A stretch of 10,400 nucleotides of DNA, taken from assembly GCA_031288035.1 (NCBI GenBank), contig JAITSG010000003.1, positions 1-10,400 of the forward strand. Reading direction: 5' to 3'. Below are positions 1-5,856 of this stretch, piece after piece. The translations under genes were made by a program, and so were the position numbers. The notes beneath the pieces are model-generated. The model did not search any database. It was given only the letters and a program-made list of their open reading frames with translations, and was not told where the DNA came from. Position 1 is the first letter of the stretch, and the number at the start of each line of letters is the position of its first letter. This DNA is from Rickettsiales bacterium. GTDB lineage: Bacteria > Pseudomonadota > Alphaproteobacteria > Rs-D84 > CACZYB01.

Positions 1-54
1 CGGAAGGGATTCGGCCGGATATGCTCCGGCAAGCTCGCCAATAGATATCCTCAA
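1..54 (-). CDS. Possible start of a further gene, TTG start, cut by window edge
   Basis: A reading frame opens with TTG at 54-52, overlapping the TGA stop of the o-spanin gene (TTGA overlap). It stays open to the window edge and reads MRISIGELAGAYPAESLP. The overlap geometry fits a translationally coupled next gene of the lysis cassette. However, only 18 codons are visible, the start is non-ATG and there is no clear Shine-Dalgarno site. A second frame with a TTG at about position 41 is also open. The product is not recognised. Confidence 0.25.
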   Translation of the reverse strand, partial: MRISIGELAGAYPAESLP

Positions 55-293
55 CCGCAATAATCCAGGCACACGCATTCATAGACCGCGTTCGCGCGCA
101 CGGCCTGGCGCACGGTTTCCGAAGTATCGCTGGCGTTAGTCCAGATAGGATCGTAAAGCAGGCAATAGCTATCGCCTGAAGTACTTGTCCCGCACGCGGC
201 CAGCAAAGCCGCCATCAGCACCGGCCTTGCCAGACACAGCGCGAGCCCGCGCAACCATATCCAAAACTTTCTTATCCCGCTTCGCCTTTTCAT
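51..293 (-). CDS. Rz1-like outer-membrane spanin lipoprotein
   Basis: Predicted 80-residue lipoprotein of phage lysis type. Outer-membrane spanins pair with an inner-membrane spanin to fuse or disrupt the outer membrane at the end of lysis. What is seen: a basic N-terminus (MKRRSGIRK), a hydrophobic stretch to about residue 33 and a lipobox LLAAC with Cys34 as the lipidation site. The short mature part has three more clusters of cysteine (44, 73/75, 79) and the pattern Y-D-P-I, D-T-S-E-T, N-A-V-Y-E, which recalls small phage Rz1-type proteins. The start at 293 is chosen because GAAAGGTG lies about 7 bases upstream; the same frame is open to 431, but that would run into the promoter. The gene begins inside the i-spanin gene in another frame, overlapping it by 125 bases, the arrangement typical of spanin pairs. 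Family assignment rests on pattern and context. Confidence 0.7.
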   Translation of the reverse strand: MKRRSGIRKFWIWLRGLALCLARPVLMAALLAACGTSTSGDSYCLLYDPIWTNASDTSETVRQAVRANAVYECVCLDYCG

Positions 294-375
294 CGCCAGC
301 ACCTTTCGATTTACCGAAGAAATATGCCGCGAATGCGGCGACAATGCCGGAAACCAGAGCGTAAAACCCATCCAT
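169..375 (-). CDS. Rz-like inner-membrane spanin
   Basis: 68-residue protein with one N-terminal membrane segment (about residues 4-20), a strongly basic and polar linker (KSKGAGDEKAKRDKK) and a C-terminus ending GFAGRVRDKYFRR. This layout, with a short R-x-R-D-x-aromatic tail, resembles small Rz-type proteins of phages of alphaproteobacteria. Such proteins sit in the inner membrane and reach across the periplasm to the o-spanin. Start ATG at 375-373 is preceded by AAAGGAAA at good spacing. The last 125 bases are shared with the o-spanin gene in a different frame. At 68 residues it is short for an Rz protein, and no long coiled coil is seen. No holin or endolysin gene lies in the window; transcription runs leftward, so partners may lie beyond the edge. 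Without the overlapping lipoprotein this would be called only a small membrane protein. Confidence 0.65.
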   Translation of the reverse strand: MDGFYALVSGIVAAFAAYFFGKSKGAGDEKAKRDKKVLDMVARARAVSGKAGADGGFAGRVRDKYFRR

Positions 376-398
376 CGGATATTTCCTTTCGTTTTATT

Positions 399-427
399 CG
401 TATAGCACAAAATAAGAACGGAGTCAA
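399..427 (-). promoter_or_regulatory. Sigma70-type promoter of the spanin pair
   Basis: On the minus strand, TTGACT (427-422), a 17-base spacer and TATACG (404-399). The predicted start of transcription is near 392, giving a leader of about 17 bases that contains the AAAGGAAA ribosome site. It is divergent from the kinase promoter, with the two -35 boxes about 10 bases apart. Confidence 0.6.
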
Positions 428-437
428 GCAATTATTG

Positions 438-467
438 TTGACAAATGTCATTATCGGTCTATATATA
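438..467 (+). promoter_or_regulatory. Consensus promoter of the kinase gene, predicted leaderless
   Basis: TTGACA at 438-443. Overlapping -10 candidates TATATA lie at 460-465 (spacer 16) and 462-467 (spacer 18). Counting from either -10 box puts the transcript start at about 472-474, on the ATG at 472. No Shine-Dalgarno sequence precedes that ATG, which fits a leaderless message. Confidence 0.65.
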
Positions 468-471
468 AAGC

Positions 472-1404
472 ATGAAAGACATATCGCGCATAGCCAAACA
501 GGCCGGCGTCTTATGGATGGCCAAACAGCCGAACGGCCCCATGCAGCCGAAAGGAGCCGGCACCTACCTCGAAACCTTCCTTATCACGATAGACGGACGC
601 GAGGCCGCGCTCAAAATAAGCTTCGACACCCAGCGCGGGATGTTCGAGGCGGCGGCCGAAAGGCGGCTGGCCGCGCAAAGGCTGCTCTCGCCGTACATTG
701 GCAATATAAAAATCCCGAAAATAATCGGAATAGGGCGGAATTTCATCGTCGAGGAATTCGCCCGGGGCGACGAGATGAGCGGAAAACTCCTCTCCTCCCT
801 GCCGGACGGAGACATAACCGGCATAATAAGCGACCTCGCCGGATTCCTCAACTTCACGCACCAGCATACCGCCCGGAGAAAAAAATCCAAATATCCATCC
901 AGATACGGATGCTTCCCGGACGAAAAAGTCCTGGAATTCTATTCGTCAACGCTAGGGACCGGAGATTTCGAAGCCGTAAGACAGGCGTTCGAGATGGCGC
1001 GCAGCGACGAAATAGCCGCGGACGCATACACCGTGCTAACCCACGGCGACCTCCACTCGAAAAACATGCTCTACGACCGGGCGAGCAAAACCCTCTCCAT
1101 AATAGACTTCGGCGCCGCGGGACGGTCCAGCAGGTATACGGACATATGCCCACCGTTCGCACCGGAGTCCACGGCCCTGTTCGCTATGCGGCGCGACATT
1201 ATATTCGCCGTGGCGGACGCGTACAACGACATGCCGAAAGAACGCCTTCCGATATACTACGACAAAGACAAAATCGAAATACTCACGGCGCGCGACGCGT
1301 TGCGCGAACTCGCCCGAATCTCCATGATAAACGGACGTTCCGACAGCCGCCTCATAAACGCAGGCATCCTCGCCTTTATCCGGGAAAGCCGCCGCGGCCG
1401 CTAA
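472..1404 (+). CDS. APH/choline-kinase-fold phosphotransferase-like protein
   Basis: 310-residue protein of the aminoglycoside phosphotransferase-like kinase fold. Seen in order: an ATP-site lysine in ALKISF (Lys48), a helix with candidate partner glutamates (E59/E63), a hinge VEEFARGDE (93-101), the catalytic loop H191-G-D193-L-H-S-K-N198 (the HGDxxxxN pattern of this fold) and the metal-binding I-D212-F-G-A-A-G. All key residues are present, so it should be an active kinase. The substrate cannot be read from sequence: the fold phosphorylates antibiotics, choline, sugars and other small molecules. It need not be a resistance gene. It stands alone behind its own promoter, back to back with a phage-type lysis pair, which may mean it came in as cargo. 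The ATG at 472 has no ribosome site and coincides with the predicted transcript start. Isoleucine is mostly ATA, as in its neighbours, so recent foreign origin is not obvious. Confidence 0.75.
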   Translation: MKDISRIAKQAGVLWMAKQPNGPMQPKGAGTYLETFLITIDGREAALKISFDTQRGMFEAAAERRLAAQRLLSPYIGNIKIPKIIGIGRNFIVEEFARGDEMSGKLLSSLPDGDITGIISDLAGFLNFTHQHTARRKKSKYPSRYGCFPDEKVLEFYSSTLGTGDFEAVRQAFEMARSDEIAADAYTVLTHGDLHSKNMLYDRASKTLSIIDFGAAGRSSRYTDICPPFAPESTALFAMRRDIIFAVADAYNDMPKERLPIYYDKDKIEILTARDALRELARISMINGRSDSRLINAGILAFIRESRRGR

Positions 1405-1413
1405 TTGCGCCCC

Positions 1414-1442
1414 TTGCCATATCTCGCGAATCGTAGTATAAT
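1414..1442 (+). promoter_or_regulatory. Near-consensus promoter upstream of the small membrane protein frame
   Basis: TTGCCA at 1414-1419, a 17-base spacer and a perfect TATAAT at 1437-1442. The predicted transcript start is near 1449, immediately before GGAGG at 1450-1454. It begins 10 bases after the kinase stop. Confidence 0.65.
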
Positions 1443-1460
1443 GCAAGGCGGAGGCGGAAA

Positions 1461-1724
1461 AAGAACAACACAGCCCTTAAAGCCAGAAACGCGCTCTTTA
1501 AGGCGTTCATAATCAACTATGCCGCGGTAATCGCGCTCTGGCTAGTGTCAATGACGGACTTCTATCCGCGGGCAATAAACATTCTCTATCCGGCGGGAGG
1601 GATAAACGCAGCTTCGTTCATGCTGAACGCCATCGGGTATTGGAAGATATCGGCGGTTGTGCTGTTCCTCATCCCGGCGATAGCCATACATTGGGAATAC
1701 GCGCCGAAGAAAAAGCGCAGATAG
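1461..1724 (+). CDS. Small two-helix membrane protein; AAG in place of a start codon
   Basis: An open frame of 87 codons encodes a convincing small membrane protein. One hydrophobic helix spans about residues 16-33 (FKAFIINYAAVIALWLVSM), followed by a short loop with DFYPRAINILYPAGG. A second helix lies near residues 60-77 (ISAVVLFLIPAIAIHW), and the tail is basic (PKKKRR). Codon use, including ATA for Ile, matches the neighbours. The coordinates start at the AAG codon that lies 6 bases after GGAGG (1450-1454), exactly where ATG would be expected. No ATG, GTG or TTG occurs in frame before GTG 1545, which would delete the first helix. Alternatives are a lost start codon (ATG to AAG), a -1 slip on the A run at 1458-1462 from ATG 1441, or a sequence error. 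Family not recognised. Confidence 0.5.
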   Translation, partial: KNNTALKARNALFKAFIINYAAVIALWLVSMTDFYPRAINILYPAGGINAASFMLNAIGYWKISAVVLFLIPAIAIHWEYAPKKKRR

Positions 1725-1750
1725 GACGGCCAACGCCGTTTGGCGGGATT

Positions 1751-2728
1751 TCACCTAGCCCGCGTCCGGGCCATGCGGGCCATGCGGTTTTTGCGGTACA
1801 TGCCTATAAATCTATCCGGCGCCCATATGTCGTCCAGGATATAGTCGCCGTTTTCTTCAATATGCATGCCGAGAGCATGGTTCACGTACGGCTCTTTGCG
1901 CGTGCGCTTGAATCGAGCGTACCGCACGGCGTACACGAACAGCCGCCTTATGTTGTCGAAGCTGTAGCTTATCTCATTCTCCAGAAGCTTCGTCATCCCG
2001 GCCTTGCGAAGGCGCGCAACCTCCTCCCCCACGGAACGGCCGGAGAGCCCGGCAAGGAAGGCCAGCCTGGCACGTCGCCTCTCTCCGCGGCTTTTCTCCA
2101 GCTCCGCGGGGCTCAGCCGGGCGGCCTCGTCCATGATGTCCAGATAAAACGGAAGGCCGCTTATTTCATCGGCCAGCTCGAAAATCGACGGGGCGAATTC
2201 CTTCATCTCCACCCTTACCGGCGGAATGAGTATGCCCTTGGAGATGCTTGCCGTATCGTGCCCCGGGCCGACAAGCTCCATCGCCACCTTCTCCTCCGAA
2301 AGAAACAGCACCGACGCCGCGCCGTCGCGCTCCGCACGGCCCTGCCTGAACGCCAGCATGAAGGGTATCCACCCATCGGATATCGCGGAATTGGCAAGGC
2401 GCTCTATCGCCGCTATGTCGGTTATGTCGAAATTGTCGCTGGCCGGCCTGAGCGGCGTGTCCTTCGGATGGTCGTACCTCAGCGCGACAAAAGGGAATCC
2501 GGCGGCCAGGGACTTCGCCGAGAACCTCTCTATCACGCCCAGTATTTCGCCCCCGGACATAAATGGCGGCAAAAGCGCGGCGTCCGACACCGGAAGGCCG
2601 GTCTTGTAAAGGCCGACAGCCCCTTTGAACTTGAGAAGGTTCGGGCACGAGGAGGCGAGGGCGTCCAGGCCCTTGTCGTCATCCGGCGAATAATCCGATA
2701 TTATCGTGGATCCGGATACCGCGCGCAT
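1751..2728 (-). CDS. Uncharacterised 325-residue protein, coupled to obgE
   Basis: Not recognised. The protein is soluble in appearance, with no signal peptide or membrane helix. The N-terminal half is mixed alpha/beta, with a segment FPFVALRYDHP (78-88) and a beta-rich stretch VLFLSEEKVAMELVGPG (140-156) followed by GILIPP. The C-terminal half is helical and strongly basic (KSRGERRRAR at 212-221, RRLFVYAVRYARFKRTRK at 261-278, and an RMARMARTRAR end), suggesting contact with RNA or another polyanion. ATG at 2728 lies 1 base after the obgE stop, with GGGAG about 8 bases upstream, so it is surely cotranscribed with obgE and probably translationally coupled. In many proteobacteria proB follows obg; this is not proB, since no amino-acid kinase motifs are seen. 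The middle could be a remote ATP-grasp-like fold, but that is a guess. Confidence 0.8.
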   Translation of the reverse strand: MRAVSGSTIISDYSPDDDKGLDALASSCPNLLKFKGAVGLYKTGLPVSDAALLPPFMSGGEILGVIERFSAKSLAAGFPFVALRYDHPKDTPLRPASDNFDITDIAAIERLANSAISDGWIPFMLAFRQGRAERDGAASVLFLSEEKVAMELVGPGHDTASISKGILIPPVRVEMKEFAPSIFELADEISGLPFYLDIMDEAARLSPAELEKSRGERRRARLAFLAGLSGRSVGEEVARLRKAGMTKLLENEISYSFDNIRRLFVYAVRYARFKRTRKEPYVNHALGMHIEENGDYILDDIWAPDRFIGMYRKNRMARMARTRAR

Positions 2729-2729
2729 C

Positions 2730-3704
2730 TCACACTCCCGCTATTTCCATGCCGAGCGCGTCGAGGTTCGTCCGCGCGACGGCGGATATAGCGACAACCT
2801 TCCTGTTTTTCGGAAGCTTCGCGCGCGCGGCCTTCATCTCCTCCCCGCCGGACAGGGCGTCGATCTTGGTAAGGACTATTATCTCCGGCTTCTTCGCCAG
2901 CATTGCGCCGTAATTCTTGAGCTCGTCCCTAATCGCCTTATATGCGCCGGCTATGTCGGCCTGCGTCGCGTCGACAAGGTGCAGGAGCACGCGGCAGCGC
3001 TCCACATGCCCCAAAAACCGGTGGCCGAGGCCGGCGCCCTCGCTCGCCCCCGCGATAAGGCCGGGAATGTCCGCTATCACGAACTCGCGCCCATGGTAAT
3101 AGAACACGCCGAGGTTCGGGTGGAGCGTCGTGAACGGATAGTCGGCAATCTTCGGCCGAGCGGAGGTCAGGACGGAGAGCAGGGTCGACTTGCCCGCGTT
3201 CGGAAAGCCGACCAGGCCAACGTCGGCTATGAGCTTCAGGCGGAGCCAGACGGCAAGCTCGTCCCCCGGCGCGCCGGGATCCGCGCGATCCGGGGCGCGG
3301 TTGACGGAACTTTTGTAATGCGCGTTGCCGAATCCGCCGCGCCCGCCGCGGGCGACAAGAACCTCCTGCCCGTCTTTCACCATGTCCGCGATGACCGTCG
3401 ACTTGTCCTCGGCCAGAATCTCCGTGCCGACGGGAACCTTTATCACCAGGTCCCCGCCGGACTTGCCCGTCTTCTCGCGGCCGGAGCCGTGGGCGCCGCT
3501 TTGGGCCCGGAAATGCTGCTGGTACCTGAAATCTATTAGTGTGTTCAGGTTCGGCACGGCGACGAAGCGCACGCTTCCGCCCGCGCCGCCGTCGCCGCCC
3601 GAGGGGCCGCCGAACTCGATGTACTTTTCGTGCCTGAACGCGCGGCAGCCGTCGCCTCCGTCGCCGGCCTTTACATATATTTTAGCCTGATCCAGGAATT
3701 TCAT
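2730..3704 (-). CDS. obgE: GTPase ObgE/CgtA
   Basis: Obg-family GTPase, 324 residues. The family binds the 50S subunit, acts in its late assembly and is linked to stringent control. Seen in order: the glycine-rich Obg fold (1-about 157) with VKAGDGGDGCRAFRHEKY and FGGPSGGDGGAGG; then the G domain with G1 GFPNAGKST (166-174), G2 threonines in DYPFTTLHPNLG, G3 DIPG (212-215), G4 LTKID (278-282) and G5 SAVA (307-310). It ends about 15 residues later, so the extra C-terminal domain of longer Obg proteins is absent. The start is set at MKFLDQAKIYVKAG (3704), the usual family N-terminus; the frame is open to 3776, but that extension would cross the promoter. No good ribosome site precedes this ATG, in line with the predicted 4-base leader. 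One base separates its stop from the next gene. Confidence 0.97.
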   Translation of the reverse strand: MKFLDQAKIYVKAGDGGDGCRAFRHEKYIEFGGPSGGDGGAGGSVRFVAVPNLNTLIDFRYQQHFRAQSGAHGSGREKTGKSGGDLVIKVPVGTEILAEDKSTVIADMVKDGQEVLVARGGRGGFGNAHYKSSVNRAPDRADPGAPGDELAVWLRLKLIADVGLVGFPNAGKSTLLSVLTSARPKIADYPFTTLHPNLGVFYYHGREFVIADIPGLIAGASEGAGLGHRFLGHVERCRVLLHLVDATQADIAGAYKAIRDELKNYGAMLAKKPEIIVLTKIDALSGGEEMKAARAKLPKNRKVVAISAVARTNLDALGMEIAGV

Positions 3705-3714
3705 GGTTCTGCGG

Positions 3715-3743
3715 ATTCTAAGCCAGCTTTCACTGCCTTGCAA
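3715..3743 (-). promoter_or_regulatory. Promoter of obgE, almost leaderless
   Basis: On the minus strand, TTGCAA (3743-3738), a 17-base spacer and TAGAAT (3720-3715). The predicted transcript start is near 3708, four bases before the obgE ATG at 3704. Absence of a Shine-Dalgarno site before that ATG agrees with a leaderless or near-leaderless message. Confidence 0.55.
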
Positions 3744-3761
3744 CCAAAATCGTAAAAATTG

Positions 3762-3789
3762 TTGACAAAATGGCAAATTTATCTATACA
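3762..3789 (+). promoter_or_regulatory. Plus-strand promoter facing the 3' end of epmA
   Basis: TTGACA at 3762-3767, a 16-base spacer and TATACA at 3784-3789, with predicted start near 3796. It shares the 12-base core ATTGTTGACAAA with the kinase promoter at 435-446. It is back to back with the obgE promoter. Confidence 0.5.
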
Positions 3790-3820
3790 TTCCACAGCCG
3801 TCGAAAAACAGGATAATACC

Positions 3821-4072
3821 ATTGGCAAAAAACTTCTGGCAAAACTGACCCTCCTCATACTCTTGGGACAAAACATAAACCCGGACATCATATTCATAGA
3901 AAACGAGCGCAACACTCCGGAAAACAGGGCGAGATTCAATACGGCCATTGAAAAAATCGCGGCAGTCTATCCCGACGCCCCGACGCAAAATTTCGTTATT
4001 CCCAGAGCCTTATGCCCGGAATTCGGCTCCATAAAACGTCCGCTATATCCCCGGCGCCGACCGAAAGCATGA
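3821..4072 (+). CDS. Hypothetical small protein, start codon uncertain (ATT?), antisense to the end of epmA
   Basis: The plus frame is open from ATG 3770 to TGA 4072 (100 codons). The ATG at 3770 lies inside the promoter spacer, so if that promoter is used it cannot be the start. Downstream of the predicted transcript start, AGGA (3810-3813) stands 7 bases before an in-frame ATT at 3821, a rare but known start codon; this gives 83 residues. The protein would have a hydrophobic start (KKLLAKLTLLILL), then a polar part (NINPDIIFIENERN, RARFNTAIEKIAAVYPDAP) and a basic end. Codon choice from about 3830 to 4030 looks coding. The last 77 bases run antisense into epmA, which weakens the case, as does the lack of a normal start. 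A TTG one base further on opens only an 8-codon peptide (MAKNFWQN). It could instead be a non-coding transcript. Confidence 0.35.
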   Translation: MGKKLLAKLTLLILLGQNINPDIIFIENERNTPENRARFNTAIEKIAAVYPDAPTQNFVIPRALCPEFGSIKRPLYPRRRPKA

Positions 4073-4985
4073 CGAGCCTGTCCACACCGAGAGCTATGCC
4101 CGCAGACGGCGGCATCCTCGCTACGGCCGACAAAAACTCCTCGTCTATGGGATAGGACCTGCCGTAAAGCCTAAGCTTTTCCGCCATGTCGGATTCGAAC
4201 CGCGCGCGCTGGACGGCGGCGTCGGTAAGCTCGGAGAACGCGTTAGCGAGCTCTAGGCCGCAGGCGTAAAGCTCGAATCGCTCGGCCACATCCGGGTTGG
4301 ACGGGCTCTGCCGCGAAAGCGCGGCCATGTGCGCCGGATATTCGTACAAAACCGCCGGGCGGCCTATGCCTAAATTCGGCTCTATCCTGTCCATCATAAT
4401 CTTCTCGAACACGTCGTCCCAGGCGTCGGCGGCCGTCACGTTCGCGCTTTGAGGCGCAAGGGCGGCGAGCGCGTCCCTGTCGCCGACGGTCGAGAACAGG
4501 TCTACCTTGCAAAACCGATCGAACGCCTCGGCAACCGTAAGCTTCTCGACACCGTCGTCCGTGCGGCACTCCCTCCCGCGATAGACGAGCCGCGGCGCCG
4601 CGAGGGAGAGCAGGGCGGCGCAGTCGTCCATAAGCGCGCTGTAATCCGCGCCCGCCCTGTACCATTCGAGCATGGTGAATTCCGGATAATGCGTTTTGGA
4701 AACAACCTCGTTCCTGAACACGTGCGCGAACTGGAATATCCGCGGCAGGCTCTCGGCCAGCAGCTTTTTCATCGCGAATTCCGGACTGGTGTGCAGGTAA
4801 AGCTTCCGCCTGTCCGTATGATTATAGCTTTCAAACTCGGTCTCGAAGGCGTTGAGGTGTACCTCCATGCCGGGCGAAAGCTGGAGTATTGGAGTGTCGA
4901 CCTCCATAAAACCCCCGGCGTCGAACCATCCGCGAATCGCACGGATCACGCGGTTTCGGGATTTCAGATTCTCCATGTTCATCAT
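3996..4985 (-). CDS. epmA: EF-P--(R)-beta-lysine ligase EpmA (PoxA/GenX)
   Basis: Class II lysyl-tRNA-synthetase paralogue without anticodon-binding domain, 329 residues as called, against about 325 in E. coli. The family attaches (R)-beta-lysine to a conserved lysine of elongation factor P, helping the ribosome through polyproline stretches. Seen: motif 1 GGFMEVDTPIL (24-34), lysine-site segment LHTSPEFAMKKLL (64-76), motif 2 FRNE (90-93) with THYPEFTMLEWYRA, the EpmA-like ELYACGLELANAFSEL (238-253) and motif 3 GIALGVDRLVM (296-306). Three in-frame ATGs (4985, 4982, 4976) follow AAGGGG. The second gives better spacing (5 bases) than the first (2), so the true start may be 4982. It lies 88 bases downstream of rplY on the same strand, with no clear terminator between. 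The usual partners epmB and efp are not in the window. Confidence 0.95.
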   Translation of the reverse strand: MMNMENLKSRNRVIRAIRGWFDAGGFMEVDTPILQLSPGMEVHLNAFETEFESYNHTDRRKLYLHTSPEFAMKKLLAESLPRIFQFAHVFRNEVVSKTHYPEFTMLEWYRAGADYSALMDDCAALLSLAAPRLVYRGRECRTDDGVEKLTVAEAFDRFCKVDLFSTVGDRDALAALAPQSANVTAADAWDDVFEKIMMDRIEPNLGIGRPAVLYEYPAHMAALSRQSPSNPDVAERFELYACGLELANAFSELTDAAVQRARFESDMAEKLRLYGRSYPIDEEFLSAVARMPPSAGIALGVDRLVMLSVGAGDIADVLWSRIPGIRLWE

Positions 4986-5073
4986 AACCCCTTAATATTC
5001 TGACAATACCTGCAAAACCCGGCCCGGCAAGATGAAATCCAAGCCACGCGCAAGAGCAGGGCGAAACAGAAGA

Positions 5074-5757
5074 TTATTTCTTCGACGGCTCGGCCTTGCC
5101 GCCGGAAGCGGCCGCAACCTTGCCCTCGGCCTCTTTCTTCAGATCGCCCTCGGTCGGCACAGCGGCGTCGCCGCCGGCGGCCTCCGGCTCGTCGGCCATA
5201 GGCGCGGCTACGGTCACTATCGTAAATTCGTCATGGCTTTCAAAATGCAGGCCCTTGGGGAGCCTGACCTCGCTCGAATGTATGCTGTCCCCGATCCCCA
5301 GCGCGGAAACGTCGATCTCTATATCGTCCACAAGGTCGCTTGGAAGGCAGACCACCGCCGCCTCACGCTCCACTATGTTCAGGGCACCGCCGGATTTCAG
5401 GCCCTCGGACCTATCCTCGCCCACGAACCGGAAAGGTATTTCGACGGTCATCTCCTTCTTCAGGTCGAGACGCAGGAAATCCACGCATAAAGGCGCGTCC
5501 TTCACCCGGTCGAACTGTATGTCGTGCAGCATGGCCATAGTCTTCGCCCCATCGCAGTCCAACTCGAACTGGCGGGTGCGGATGCCCTTGACGGACAGCT
5601 GCTTTTGCAATTCCCGCGGGCTTATCGAGATAAGCTCCGGCGGCTGCTTGTTGCCGTAAATGACGCCCGGAATAAGCCCGCGGCGCCTTGTTTCCCTCGC
5701 AGCCCCCTTGCCGCGCCTTTCCCGCTTCAGTACCGGGAGAGAGACTTTCTTTGCCAT
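5074..5757 (-). CDS. rplY: 50S ribosomal protein L25 (Ctc/TL5 type)
   Basis: Long-form L25 of 227 residues, which binds 5S rRNA in the central protuberance. Seen: the N-terminal L25 domain (about 1-95) with KRERRGKGAARETRRRGLIP and GVIYG, LQFD-like HDIQFDRVKDAPLCVDFLRL, then the C-terminal beta domain (about 100-188) with VEIPFRFVGEDRSEGLKSGG and ALGIGDSIHSSEVRLPKG. A low-complexity Ala/Glu/Lys tail (about 190-227) follows. This two-domain Ctc form is usual in alphaproteobacteria. ATG 5757 is preceded by AAGGAG at 6 bases. In many alphaproteobacteria pth follows rplY; here epmA does, so a ribosomal protein leads an EF-P modification gene. A strong promoter and a leader of about 52 bases precede it. 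Confidence 0.96.
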   Translation of the reverse strand: MAKKVSLPVLKRERRGKGAARETRRRGLIPGVIYGNKQPPELISISPRELQKQLSVKGIRTRQFELDCDGAKTMAMLHDIQFDRVKDAPLCVDFLRLDLKKEMTVEIPFRFVGEDRSEGLKSGGALNIVEREAAVVCLPSDLVDDIEIDVSALGIGDSIHSSEVRLPKGLHFESHDEFTIVTVAAPMADEPEAAGGDAAVPTEGDLKKEAEGKVAAASGGKAEPSKK

Positions 5758-5815
5758 TTTCGCTCCTTAAGTTTAGCCAAACCGCCGGCCTCCAAGGGTG
5801 CCGACGACGCACGGA

Positions 5816-5843
5816 ATTATATCCGGGAAACCGCCGAAGTCAA
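5816..5843 (-). promoter_or_regulatory. Strong promoter of rplY
   Basis: On the minus strand, TTGACT (5843-5838), a 16-base spacer and perfect TATAAT (5821-5816). The predicted start is near 5809, leaving a leader of about 52 bases ending in AAGGAG. The -35 box begins 13 bases after the stop of the preceding gene, with no terminator between, so some readthrough from the envelope operon is likely. Confidence 0.75.
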
Positions 5844-5856
5844 GGTGTTTTTGCAG

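Noticed and set aside
324..1436. Long plus-strand frame across the kinase gene (370 codons)
   Set aside because: It is extremely Arg/His/Pro-rich, has no family resemblance and lies out of frame over the kinase, whose catalytic motifs are intact.
1729..1744. Hairpin GCCAA-6-TTGGC between convergent genes as a terminator
   Set aside because: The stem is only five pairs and no T run follows closely on either strand.
1548..1754. Minus frame starting GTG at the stop of the 325-residue protein (GTGA overlap), 68 codons
   Set aside because: It covers the antisense of the small membrane protein frame, which has better coding character; it lacks a ribosome site.
1640..2791. Plus-strand open frame of 383 codons opposite the 325-residue protein
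   Set aside because: Arg/His/Gly-rich antisense shadow. The minus frame has a proper ribosome site and is coupled to obgE.
2706..3539. Plus-strand open frame opposite obgE
   Set aside because: Antisense of a certain gene; composition is shadow-like.
3705..3776. Longer ObgE N-terminus
   Set aside because: It would precede the conserved MKFLDQAK start and run over the promoter boxes.
4986..5073. GC-rich CCGGGCCGGG stretch between rplY and epmA as a terminator
   Set aside because: It does not form a stem-loop followed by a T run; readthrough into epmA is more likely.
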